Positions 1 to 5,917 of a DNA stretch of 8,307 bases are shown piece after piece (within the stretch, counting starts at the first letter, position 1; each line of letters starts with the position of its first letter). Origin of the DNA: an uncultured Collinsella sp. (GTDB lineage: Bacteria > Actinomycetota > Coriobacteriia > Coriobacteriales > Coriobacteriaceae); the NCBI GenBank assembly GCA_900555745.1, contig USMH01000035.1, positions 1 through 8,307 of the forward strand, written 5' to 3'. The translations under genes and the position numbers were made by a program. The notes beneath the pieces are model-generated. The model searched no databases. It was not told the DNA's origin and was given only the letters and a program-made list of their open reading frames with translations.

Positions 1-31
1 TCTCGGAAGGCACGTGCAGACCTTTCGTCAT
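1..31 (-). CDS. Possible 5' end of a divergent gene, truncated by the window edge
   Basis: Read on the - strand, an ATG at 31-29 opens a frame that stays open to the window edge and encodes MTKGLHVPSE. It is preceded by a purine-rich AGGAGG (complement of 34-39), only two bases from the ATG, and by AAGG a little further upstream (complement of about 41-44). Six of nine complete codons end in G or C, as in the real genes here. Ten residues are too few to identify a family, and the short Shine-Dalgarno spacing is a weakness. If real, the region up to 582 is a shared divergent promoter region. It could equally be chance. Confidence 0.3.
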   Translation of the reverse strand, partial: MTKGLHVPSE

Positions 32-113
32 GGCCTCCTACCTTTCTTTCGGGCCTTACTGGCCGAATGTATCAGCGCCCCTCCGTATGGGACGCTGCTT
101 GCTGACAGCTCTA

Positions 114-142
114 GTTATATCCAAATTCCACCCGCAATTCCA
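114..142 (-). promoter_or_regulatory. Weak candidate leftward promoter
   Basis: On the - strand TATAAC (complement of 114-119) matches the -10 consensus at five of six positions. With a 17-base spacer, TGGAAT (complement of 137-142) lies in the -35 position and matches at three of six. It points at the possible divergent gene at 31-1. A chance match is quite possible in AT-containing sequence. Confidence 0.22.
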
Positions 143-144
143 CC
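124..144. repeat. 9-base direct repeat AATTCCACC, 12-base period
   Basis: AATTCCACC occurs at 124-132 and again at 136-144, separated by CGC. The copies are exact. They overlap the -35 and spacer of the candidate leftward promoter, an arrangement typical of tandem binding sites for a response regulator, but no regulator can be named and only two copies are present. Confidence 0.4.
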
Positions 145-506
145 TCGCCCCCGAACGGTCAGCAAAGTGCGATGAACGGTATTTCGCATATGATTCCCCC
201 ATGATGCACTTCGGTTCTCTAAAGCAGGTTTTCAAAGGTAAATGTTCTTTTTTCTAAGGAATTAAGCTAGATTGCACAAATATTTTCATGTTTAGGAATT
301 GCATAGCTAAAACGGTTTTCTGCATATATATGTCGTTTGTCCATGATTCAATTTGGATTCGATTATATTCAGCTCGCAATCATTCTTATTCATACATCCT
401 CACCAGTTGAGTATGGATATAGATTGTTTCCAAACGAGTTGGGCAGTTAGTTGCATGCCTTGGCAGCGTAAGAAGTAGGTAAAGATACCGTTCACGCGAT
501 ACGTCC

Positions 507-535
507 GTGCCAGCGGTCGACTAAATTGAGACAAT
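507..535 (+). promoter_or_regulatory. Candidate ppk1 promoter
   Basis: GTGCCA (507-512) and GACAAT (530-535) are separated by 17 bases and each match the housekeeping consensus at four of six positions. Transcription would start near 542, leaving a leader of about 40 bases before the ATG at 583. This resembles the better promoter before the DJ-1 gene (GTGGCA-N17-TATAAG). A start at 542 would leave no room for a ribosome site before the GTG at 544, which argues for the downstream ATG starts. Computed by eye only. Confidence 0.35.
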
Positions 536-582
536 AGTGAAAAGTGTTAGGCTACCGTCCTCTACGGGGACTGAACGGACAG

Positions 583-3162
583 ATGCATATGCCGAGCAAA
601 ATCGAAAAGAAGCAAGCCGCCGCAAAGCTGCGCAAGCCGCCGCGCGACTTCTCGTACACGCAAAACCGAGAGCTTAGCTGGCTGCGCTTTGACAACCGCG
701 TGCTTGACGAAGCCTTCGATGAGACCGTTCCGCTGTTCGAGCGTCTAAAGTTCGTGTCGATTTTCGAGTCTAACCTCGACGAGTTTCTCATGGTGCGCGT
801 GGGCGGCCTGTCCGATCTGGCAGAGCTCAAAAAACAGCCTGTCGACAACAAGAGCAATATGACCGCCTCCGAACAGGTCGATGCTGTCATGGCCGAAATG
901 CCCGGGCTCCTTACCCGTTGGGAGTCCATCTTTAAGAGCATCGAGGGCAAGCTCGACACCTTGGGCGTTCACCGCGCCCGCATCGATTCGCTTACGCCCG
1001 AGGAGCGCACCTTTGTAACCCGCTACTTCCAGGCCTACGTGTCGCCGGTCATCTCGCCGCTGGTCATCGATCCTCGCCACCCCTTCCCCAACCTACGCAA
1101 TGGCGCGCTCTATCTGGCCTGTGGTCTGGACGGCGCCACCGACGAGGAGAGCCTGCTGGGCCTTATCGAGATTCCCGCCTCGATGAACCGCGTGGTCGAG
1201 ATCCCCTCGCCCACCGGCACCTACTCCTACATCTTGCTCGAGGACGTCATCCTCGCCTGCCTGGACAGCTGCTTTGGCTCCTATAAGCCGCTGGATCGTG
1301 CGCTGATCCGCGTCACCCGCAACGCCGACATCGATCCGGACGGCGAGGGCGTCGAAGAGGAGGAGGACTACCGCCAGCACATGAAGCGCATCCTCAAGAA
1401 GCGCCTGCGTCTGCAGCCGGTAGTGCTCGCGGTCTCGGGGTCGCTCGAAAAAGCAACGCTCAAGACTATCCGCAAGGCGCTCGAGCTCTCGCGTCGCTCG
1501 GTCTTTACCTGCGATATCCCGCTCGACCTGGGCTACGTCTTTGGCATTGAGGGCAAGATTCCCGAGCACCTGCGCAACGAGCTGCTCTTTACGCCGTTTA
1601 AGCCGCAGCCCAACCCCACCATCGATATGACCCACTCCATCCGCGAACAGGTACTGCAGGGCGACAAGCTGCTCTTTTATCCCTACGAGGCCATGAACCC
1701 CTTCCTGGATCTGGTGCACGAGGCCGCCTACGACCCCGAGTGCATCTCGCTGCGCATCACGCTCTACCGCGTGGCAAAGCAGAGCCGTCTGTGCGAGTCG
1801 TTGATCGATGCTGCCGAGAACGGCAAAGAGGTCACGGTGCTCATGGAGCTCCGCGCGCGCTTTGACGAGCAGAACAACATCGAGTGGGCCGAGCGTCTGG
1901 AAGAAGCGGGCTGCACCGTCATCTACGGCTCCGAGGGCTTTAAATGCCACTCAAAGATCTGCCAGCTCACCTATCGCGAGGGCATGGCGCTCACCCGCCT
2001 GACGCTTTTGGGCACCGGCAACTTTAACGAGAAGACGGCCAAACTCTACAGCGACTTTATGCTCATGACCGCCCACCCCGGCATCGGCGAGGACGCCAAC
2101 CTGTTCTTCCGCAACCTGTCGCTGGGCAATCTGCGCGGCGATTACCGCTTCCTGGGTGTGGCGCCCGTCGGACTGAAACCGCTCATCATGCGCGGGCTTG
2201 ACCGCGAGATTCAGCGCGCCCTTGCCGGCGAGCCCGCCCGCGTGTTCTTTAAGCTCAACTCGCTGACCGACCGCGAGGTTATCGACAAGATCGCCGAGGC
2301 ATCGTGTGCCGGCGTGCGCGTAGACATGATCATCCGCGGCATCTCGTGCCTCAAGCCCGGTATTCCGGGCAAGACCGAGAACGTGCATGTCCGCTCCATC
2401 GTCGGACGCTTTTTGGAGCACGCGCGCGTCTATGCTTTCGGCGTGGACTCGGACATGATTTACCTGAGCTCGGCAGACATGATGACGCGCAACACCGAGC
2501 ACCGCGTGGAGATCGCCTTCCCCGTGCTCGACCCCACCTGCCGCGCCCTAGTGCACGAGTACATGGGCATGCAGCTGCGCGACAACGTGAAGGCCCGCAG
2601 CCTCACGAGCGACGGCACCTGGGTCCCCGTGGAGCGTGCAGTGGGTGAGAAACCCTTCAACTCGCAGGAAGCTCTACTGGAGCGTGCCTATCGCAACGCC
2701 GAGGCCGCCGCGCAGCAGCGTGCGCAGGAGAAGGAACGTGTGGCCGAGGAGGCCATTCAGGCCGAGGTTGAACACGGGGCAGCTGCCAAAACGGAAGCGG
2801 TTGCAGCTCCCCCGGTGAATAAGCCCGAGGCTGCCGCAGAGCCCGCCGTGGAGAAAGCGCCCGAGCCCGCTACCGCGACTCCGGAGCCCGCCGCCGAGGC
2901 AAAGCCCGCCCCTGTTCCTGAGCCGCAGCCAGTAGCACCCAAGGTCCAAGAGGTCCAGGCGACCGTCATTGAGCCCGAGCCCGCACCTGCACCTCAGCCC
3001 GAGCCGCAGGTCACCAAGCCCGCACCCGAGACGAGCGCCCGTCGCGATAAGCCCACCGGCAAGACCAAGGCCATCGAGCGCCATCGCCCCGGTCGCGTGC
3101 GCATGGGCCTGGGTCTGATCGGCCTGGGTCTTAAGACGCTCATTACCGGCAAGACGAAATAG
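583..3162 (+). CDS. ppk1: Polyphosphate kinase 1 with a long Pro/Ala/Glu-rich C-terminal extension
   Basis: PPK1 reversibly transfers the terminal phosphate of ATP onto inorganic polyphosphate and is usually associated with the inner face of the membrane. Numbered from the ATG at 583 (859 residues): the N-terminal domain shows YTQNRELSWLRF and SNLDEFLMVRVGGL. The catalytic C domains show LYRVAK (R396) and LRARFDEQNNIEWA (R426), matching the Mg-binding arginines of the E. coli enzyme. The phosphorylated histidine is H456 (FKCHSKI), followed by GTGNFNEKTAKLYSDF, and the second essential histidine is H613 (FLEHARVY). The E. coli enzyme is about 690 residues, so roughly 150 residues from about 705 on are extra: a charged helix-like stretch, a Pro/Ala/Glu-rich stretch, then a basic segment ending in MGLGLIGLGLKTLITG. 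Start choice: the frame is open from a GTG at 544, but GGA (577-579) suits an ATG at 583 or, with better spacing, 589. Family assignment is firm; the exact start is not. Confidence 0.96.
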   Translation: MHMPSKIEKKQAAAKLRKPPRDFSYTQNRELSWLRFDNRVLDEAFDETVPLFERLKFVSIFESNLDEFLMVRVGGLSDLAELKKQPVDNKSNMTASEQVDAVMAEMPGLLTRWESIFKSIEGKLDTLGVHRARIDSLTPEERTFVTRYFQAYVSPVISPLVIDPRHPFPNLRNGALYLACGLDGATDEESLLGLIEIPASMNRVVEIPSPTGTYSYILLEDVILACLDSCFGSYKPLDRALIRVTRNADIDPDGEGVEEEEDYRQHMKRILKKRLRLQPVVLAVSGSLEKATLKTIRKALELSRRSVFTCDIPLDLGYVFGIEGKIPEHLRNELLFTPFKPQPNPTIDMTHSIREQVLQGDKLLFYPYEAMNPFLDLVHEAAYDPECISLRITLYRVAKQSRLCESLIDAAENGKEVTVLMELRARFDEQNNIEWAERLEEAGCTVIYGSEGFKCHSKICQLTYREGMALTRLTLLGTGNFNEKTAKLYSDFMLMTAHPGIGEDANLFFRNLSLGNLRGDYRFLGVAPVGLKPLIMRGLDREIQRALAGEPARVFFKLNSLTDREVIDKIAEASCAGVRVDMIIRGISCLKPGIPGKTENVHVRSIVGRFLEHARVYAFGVDSDMIYLSSADMMTRNTEHRVEIAFPVLDPTCRALVHEYMGMQLRDNVKARSLTSDGTWVPVERAVGEKPFNSQEALLERAYRNAEAAAQQRAQEKERVAEEAIQAEVEHGAAAKTEAVAAPPVNKPEAAAEPAVEKAPEPATATPEPAAEAKPAPVPEPQPVAPKVQEVQATVIEPEPAPAPQPEPQVTKPAPETSARRDKPTGKTKAIERHRPGRVRMGLGLIGLGLKTLITGKTK

Positions 3163-3164
3163 TC

Positions 3165-3189
3165 GTTTGTAGAAGCAGTTTGTAGAAGC
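3165..3189. repeat. 12-base tandem direct repeat after ppk1
   Basis: GTTTGTAGAAGC occurs at 3165-3176 and 3178-3189, two exact copies separated by one A, starting three bases after the ppk1 stop. The second copy runs into the left arm of the terminator. It looks like a small slippage or duplication event; no function is evident. Confidence 0.75.
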
Positions 3190-3229
3190 GCCCCGCATTT
3201 GAGGAAAGCCTCGGATGCGGGGCGCTTTT
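3187..3229 (+). terminator. Strong intrinsic terminator of ppk1
   Basis: A perfect 12-base-pair stem (AGCGCCCCGCAT at 3187-3198 with 3215-3226) continues through two T-G wobbles into GAGG/CCTC closed by an AAAG loop, giving about 18 pairs, and is followed by TTTT (3226-3229). It sits 24 bases after the ppk1 stop codon and separates ppk1 from the methyltransferase gene, so the two are probably transcribed independently. The T tract is short but the stem is very stable. Confidence 0.9.
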
Positions 3230-3232
3230 CCC

Positions 3233-3241
3233 TGCTACCAT
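3233..3241 (+). promoter_or_regulatory. Candidate extended -10 promoter of the RNA methyltransferase gene
   Basis: TGCTACCAT fits the extended -10 pattern TGnTAnnnT and lies 34 bases before the chosen ATG at 3276. No -35 hexamer is visible; that position falls inside the terminator hairpin. Since the terminator blocks ppk1 read-through, a promoter must lie in the short gap from 3230 to 3275 or within the hairpin. The site is plausible by position, weak by sequence. Confidence 0.35.
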
Positions 3242-3266
3242 GGTGCGAACAACAACGCGAATGACA

Positions 3267-3273
3267 GGCAGGA
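3267..3273 (+). promoter_or_regulatory. Ribosome site fixing the methyltransferase start at 3276
   Basis: GGCAGGA just upstream of ATG 3276 offers AGG-type pairing at two and seven bases distance. The in-frame ATGs at 3240 and 3261 lack such a site, and the first overlaps the candidate -10 element. The protein from 3276 begins directly with the expected TRAM-like domain. Confidence 0.55.
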
Positions 3274-3275
3274 AT

Positions 3276-4589
3276 ATGAAGCTCACTATAGAATCGATGA
3301 CCTACGGCGCCGACGGGCTGGCGCACGCCGACAACGGCAAGGCCGTCTTTGTGCAGGGCGCCGTGGCAGGCGACACCGTCGAGGCCGAGGTCGTACAGGA
3401 CGGCAAGTCGTTCATGCGTGCCCGCACCACCGAGATTCTGGAGCCAAGCCCCGATCGCATTCAGCCTCCCTGCCCCTTCGTGGGCATCTGCGGCGGCTGC
3501 TCGTGGGGCAATCTCTCACGCACGGCACAGCTCGCCGCCAAGGAGCAAAATCTGCGCTCCACGCTCGAGCGTATCGGCAAGTTCAGCCCCGATCAAGTCG
3601 ATGAACTGGTGCAACCCATCCGCCACACCAAGGATGATTGGGGCTACCGCAATAAAATCGAACTCGAGCCGACCGTTGTAAACGGCCGCGTGCGTCTTGG
3701 CATGCACGGTGTCGATCCTCGCAAGATCGTGACCGTCGATTCGTGCCCGTTGTTCGACAAACGTTTCCCCAAGGCACTCAAATCGGTCGTCGGCGCGCTC
3801 AATTATCTGAGCGGCAGCCACGACCTGGGCCTTGAGCGCGTGGGCATTCGCGCCTCGCGTCGCACCAAGGCACTCGAGGTGGCGCTCTGGACGCCTACGG
3901 GCTCTTTCCCGCGCTCGCAAGTCTCGCGCGTGTTGGCAGACGCCGCGCACCCCACAAGTGTCGTACGCGTGATGAGCAAGGGCGAAAAGAAGGCCCGCCG
4001 TGTTTCCAAGGTCGAAATGCTCGCCGGAGAGGGCTCATGGACCGAGAATATCGCCGAGGGTCAGATGCGCTTGTCTGCCCCGTCTTTTTTCCAGGTCAAC
4101 ACCAAGGGTGCCGAGATTTTGATCGAGCTTGTCATGGAAGCGCTCGATCCGCAGGAAGACGAGCTTGCCGTGGACCTGTACTGCGGTGCCGGCACCTTTA
4201 CCCTGCCGCTCGCCCGCCGCTGCGACTTTGTCGCTGCCGTCGAGGCCTACGGCCCCGCCGTGCGCGACCTGCGCCGTAACCTGGAGATCAACAAGCTTGA
4301 TAACGTCGACGTCATTGGCGGAGACGCGGTGCGCGAGTTCCCCGACCAGGATGCCGACGTCTTGGTGGTCGACCCGCCGCGCGCAGGCCTCGCCCCCGAA
4401 GCGATCGACCTTATCGCCAGCACGAGTGCTCGCGATGTCGCCTACGTGAGCTGCGACCCGGTCACCCTGGCGCGCGATCTCAAACGCTTTGTCGAAGAAG
4501 GCACCTTCTCCCCCGTAAAGATCACGCCAGTCGACCTGTTCCCACAAACCTTCCACTGCGAGACCGTCGTCCACCTTAGGCGCAACTAG
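3276..4589 (+). CDS. Class I SAM-dependent RNA uracil-C5 methyltransferase, RumA/RlmD/RlmCD family
   Basis: This 437-residue protein should methylate C5 of a uridine in structured RNA, most likely 23S rRNA U1939 and/or U747; enzymes of the family also act on tRNA U54. The N-terminus (MKLTIESMTYGADGLAHADN) fits the TRAM RNA-binding domain. A [4Fe-4S] cluster site is complete: C66-x5-C72-x2-C75 (CPFVGICGGC) plus C157 (VDSCPLF). The Rossmann-fold methyltransferase part has FFQVN, the SAM-binding VDLYCGAGTFTL, the VVDPPRAGL motif, the catalytic cysteine C393 (YVSCDPVTLARDL) and the general-base glutamate E429 (FHCETVV). Length and motif order are normal for the family and nothing is missing. It stands alone between the ppk1 terminator and the DJ-1 promoter. 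Which uridine is targeted cannot be settled from motifs, so no symbol is given; rlmD or rlmCD are the likely names. Confidence 0.94.
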   Translation: MKLTIESMTYGADGLAHADNGKAVFVQGAVAGDTVEAEVVQDGKSFMRARTTEILEPSPDRIQPPCPFVGICGGCSWGNLSRTAQLAAKEQNLRSTLERIGKFSPDQVDELVQPIRHTKDDWGYRNKIELEPTVVNGRVRLGMHGVDPRKIVTVDSCPLFDKRFPKALKSVVGALNYLSGSHDLGLERVGIRASRRTKALEVALWTPTGSFPRSQVSRVLADAAHPTSVVRVMSKGEKKARRVSKVEMLAGEGSWTENIAEGQMRLSAPSFFQVNTKGAEILIELVMEALDPQEDELAVDLYCGAGTFTLPLARRCDFVAAVEAYGPAVRDLRRNLEINKLDNVDVIGGDAVREFPDQDADVLVVDPPRAGLAPEAIDLIASTSARDVAYVSCDPVTLARDLKRFVEEGTFSPVKITPVDLFPQTFHCETVVHLRRN

Positions 4590-4630
4590 CCACTTAATCA
4601 TTGCTCAGAAAAATCATTGGGAAATCGAGC

Positions 4631-4659
4631 GTGGCAAGCGGAGGTCTTCGGGGTATAAG
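4631..4659 (+). promoter_or_regulatory. Probable promoter of the DJ-1/Maf operon
   Basis: GTGGCA (4631-4636) and TATAAG (4654-4659) are separated by exactly 17 bases and match the housekeeping consensus at four and five of six positions. Transcription would start near 4666, about 30 bases before the ATG at 4696. No terminator is visible between the methyltransferase stop (4589) and this promoter, so some read-through is possible. It is the most consensus-like promoter in the window. Confidence 0.6.
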
Positions 4660-4683
4660 ACGGCTAATTGTATGCCGCCTATG

Positions 4684-4689
4684 AAAGGA
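4684..4689 (+). promoter_or_regulatory. Ribosome site deciding the DJ-1 start
   Basis: AAAGGA lies six bases before the ATG at 4696. The in-frame ATGs at 4672 and 4681 have no such site, and 4672 lies within a few bases of the predicted transcription start. The protein from 4696 starts directly with the first beta-strand of the fold (MPSVAVLAADGFE). Confidence 0.75.
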
Positions 4690-4695
4690 ACCCTC

Positions 4696-5238
4696 ATGCC
4701 CAGCGTTGCCGTTCTCGCCGCCGATGGCTTTGAAACTATTGAATGCTTGACCATGGTCGATGTCATGCGTCGCGGCGGCGTGCGTGCCACGCTCGTCTCG
4801 ATTATGCCCACGCGTGAGGTCGTAAGCTCGCTGCAGATCCCCGTGACCTGCGATGCACTCTTTGATGAGATCAACTTTGACGAGTACGACTGCGTCGTGC
4901 TGCCCGGCGGCCTGCCCGGTGCCACCAACTTGCGCGCAGATCAGCGCGTCTGCGACGTGGTCTGCGAGTTCGCCGCGACCAAGCACGTCGCCGCCATCTG
5001 CGCCGCCCCGTTTATCCTGGGCGAGCTCGACCTGCTCGAGGGGCGCCATGCCACGTGCTTCCCTGGCTTTGAGAAAAGCTTCCCCGAGGGCGCCTATACC
5101 GGCGAGAAGGTTACGCAAGACGGCAACATCATCACCGCCAGCGGCATGGCTCAGTCGCTCCCCTTTGCGCTTGAACTGCTGCGCACGCTCGCCGGCGACA
5201 AGGCTGTCGAGAAGGTCGCCGAGGGCATCCAACTATGA
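4696..5238 (+). CDS. DJ-1/PfpI superfamily protein
   Basis: A 180-residue single-domain protein of the DJ-1/ThiJ/PfpI superfamily. The nucleophile-elbow cysteine is C102 in VAAICAAPFILGEL, and the acidic partner that tunes it in DJ-1 (E18 in human) corresponds to E16, just before the VDVMRRGG helix. LPGGLPGATNL matches the conserved loop after the third strand. Family members are described as glyoxalase III or protein/nucleotide deglycases acting on methylglyoxal and glyoxal adducts, while others are chaperone-like or of unknown substrate. The pairing of C102 and E16 favours the DJ-1/YajL branch over PfpI peptidases. Its last four bases overlap the Maf start (ATGA), so the two are probably translated together; both are thought to deal with damaged or unwanted small molecules. 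The exact substrate is not determinable here. Confidence 0.92.
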   Translation: MPSVAVLAADGFETIECLTMVDVMRRGGVRATLVSIMPTREVVSSLQIPVTCDALFDEINFDEYDCVVLPGGLPGATNLRADQRVCDVVCEFAATKHVAAICAAPFILGELDLLEGRHATCFPGFEKSFPEGAYTGEKVTQDGNIITASGMAQSLPFALELLRTLAGDKAVEKVAEGIQL

Positions 5239-5816
5239 TTTTGGCTTCGCAATCACCGCGCCGCATCGAGTTGATGCGCGAGGCAGGGTATGACATTCGC
5301 ATCATTCCTGCCGATATCGACGAAACGCCGTTTGATGGCGAGGCCCCGCTTACGCTCGTTGAACGCTTAGCACGCGCAAAAGCCGCCGCCGTTGCCGCCG
5401 AGCATGCCGAGCCCAATGAGCTAACGGTCGCGGCCGACACCATCGTCACCTTTGACGGCAAGATTCTGGGCAAGCCGGCAACCGAGGACGAGGCGCGCAC
5501 CATGCTCCGTGAGCTTTCGGGCCGCACGCACCAGGTCGCAACCGGCGTCTGCATCGTTAAGGCAGGCGATACGGCCGCCCCGCATGCCGCCGAGAGTCTG
5601 TCCTTTGTCGATGTGACCGACGTGACGTTCTACGAGCTCACCGACGAGCAAATCGAGCACTACGTCGCCTCGGGAGAGCCCATGGACAAGGCCGGCGCCT
5701 ACGGCATTCAGGGCACAGGAGGACGCATGCTCGTGCACGATATTTCGGGCGACTTCTATAACGTGGTGGGCCTACCCATCGCCCGCGTCGCGCGCGCGAT
5801 TCAAAAACTCTCGTAA
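5235..5816 (+). CDS. maf: Maf family nucleoside triphosphate pyrophosphatase (YhdE-type)
   Basis: A 193-residue Maf protein, which hydrolyses nucleoside triphosphates, including non-canonical ones, to monophosphate and pyrophosphate. It starts with the diagnostic ILASQSPRR, the substrate and metal loop. It contains the catalytic aspartate D68 in VAADTIV, then GKILGKPATEDEA, LSGRTHQVATGV and KAGAYGIQGTGG. The KAGAYGIQG form is that of the YhdE/Maf branch (dTTP/UTP pyrophosphatase) rather than the YceF branch. The length is normal. The start codon overlaps the DJ-1 stop as ATGA, with a GAGGG ribosome site (5221-5225) inside the DJ-1 coding end, pointing to translational coupling. A role in septum inhibition is reported for the Bacillus member, but the enzymatic role is the better supported one. 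Confidence 0.94.
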   Translation: MILASQSPRRIELMREAGYDIRIIPADIDETPFDGEAPLTLVERLARAKAAAVAAEHAEPNELTVAADTIVTFDGKILGKPATEDEARTMLRELSGRTHQVATGVCIVKAGDTAAPHAAESLSFVDVTDVTFYELTDEQIEHYVASGEPMDKAGAYGIQGTGGRMLVHDISGDFYNVVGLPIARVARAIQKLS

Positions 5817-5824
5817 TTGCATCT

Positions 5825-5853
5825 GGCGCTGGGTATCCCCCGGCGCCTACAAT
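5825..5853 (+). promoter_or_regulatory. Small hairpin and TACAAT -10 element between maf and the P1 peptidase
   Basis: GGCGC (5825-5829) pairs with GCGCC (5843-5847), with GGG/CCC inside, directly followed by TACAAT (5848-5853) and TTTT (5853-5856). Two readings are possible: a weak terminator for maf, or a promoter whose -10 is TACAAT (five of six consensus) with no recognisable -35. The -10 reading would give a leader of roughly 58 bases for the peptidase gene. The two functions may overlap. Confidence 0.35.
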
Positions 5854-5906
5854 TTTGGCGTACCGTACGGATCCCGACCGGGCACAAGGCGCGGCGGAAA
5901 ACCGAT

Positions 5907-5911
5907 AGGAG
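5907..5911 (+). promoter_or_regulatory. Ribosome site of the P1 peptidase gene
   Basis: AGGAG six bases upstream of ATG 5918 is the best Shine-Dalgarno match in the window and fixes this start. Confidence 0.8.
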
Positions 5912-5917
5912 TTAAAC

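Larger units (their letters stand above)
32..582. other. Long non-coding region upstream of ppk1, AT-rich in its right half
   Basis: About 550 bases carry no convincing gene. The left part (to about 225) has mixed composition; from about 225 to 450 the sequence is clearly AT-rich compared with the genes, with runs such as TTCTTTTTTCTAAGG and TGCATATATATG. I see no tRNA, rRNA, riboswitch or intrinsic terminator. What can be pointed out is a 9-base direct repeat (124-144), a weak leftward promoter-like pair (114-142), an imperfect dyad AGCTA-gat-TGCA / TGCA-TAGCT (265-308), and a rightward promoter-like pair (507-535). The length and composition suggest regulatory DNA or the decayed remains of something older. 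Confidence 0.6.

Noticed and set aside
30..257. 75-codon + strand reading frame
   Set aside because: No ribosome site before its ATG, no recognisable motif, and it crosses the composition change into AT-rich DNA; looks like chance.
455..478. Seven-codon frame MPWQRKK upstream of ppk1, as a possible leader peptide
   Set aside because: No good ribosome site, no attenuator hairpin after it, and it lies upstream of the better promoter candidate.
544..582. GTG at 544 as the ppk1 start
   Set aside because: No ribosome site, too close to the predicted transcription start, and the added residues resemble nothing in PPK1; the ATGs at 583 and 589 are better placed.
1093..2502. Long - strand frames (285 and 183 codons) opposite ppk1
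   Set aside because: They are shadows of a GC-rich coding strand; the + strand PPK1 carries all catalytic motifs, and the antisense proteins show only biased composition.
4596..4619. AATCATTG direct repeat after the methyltransferase gene
   Set aside because: Only eight bases, two copies, with no dyad or T tract; not distinguishable from chance.
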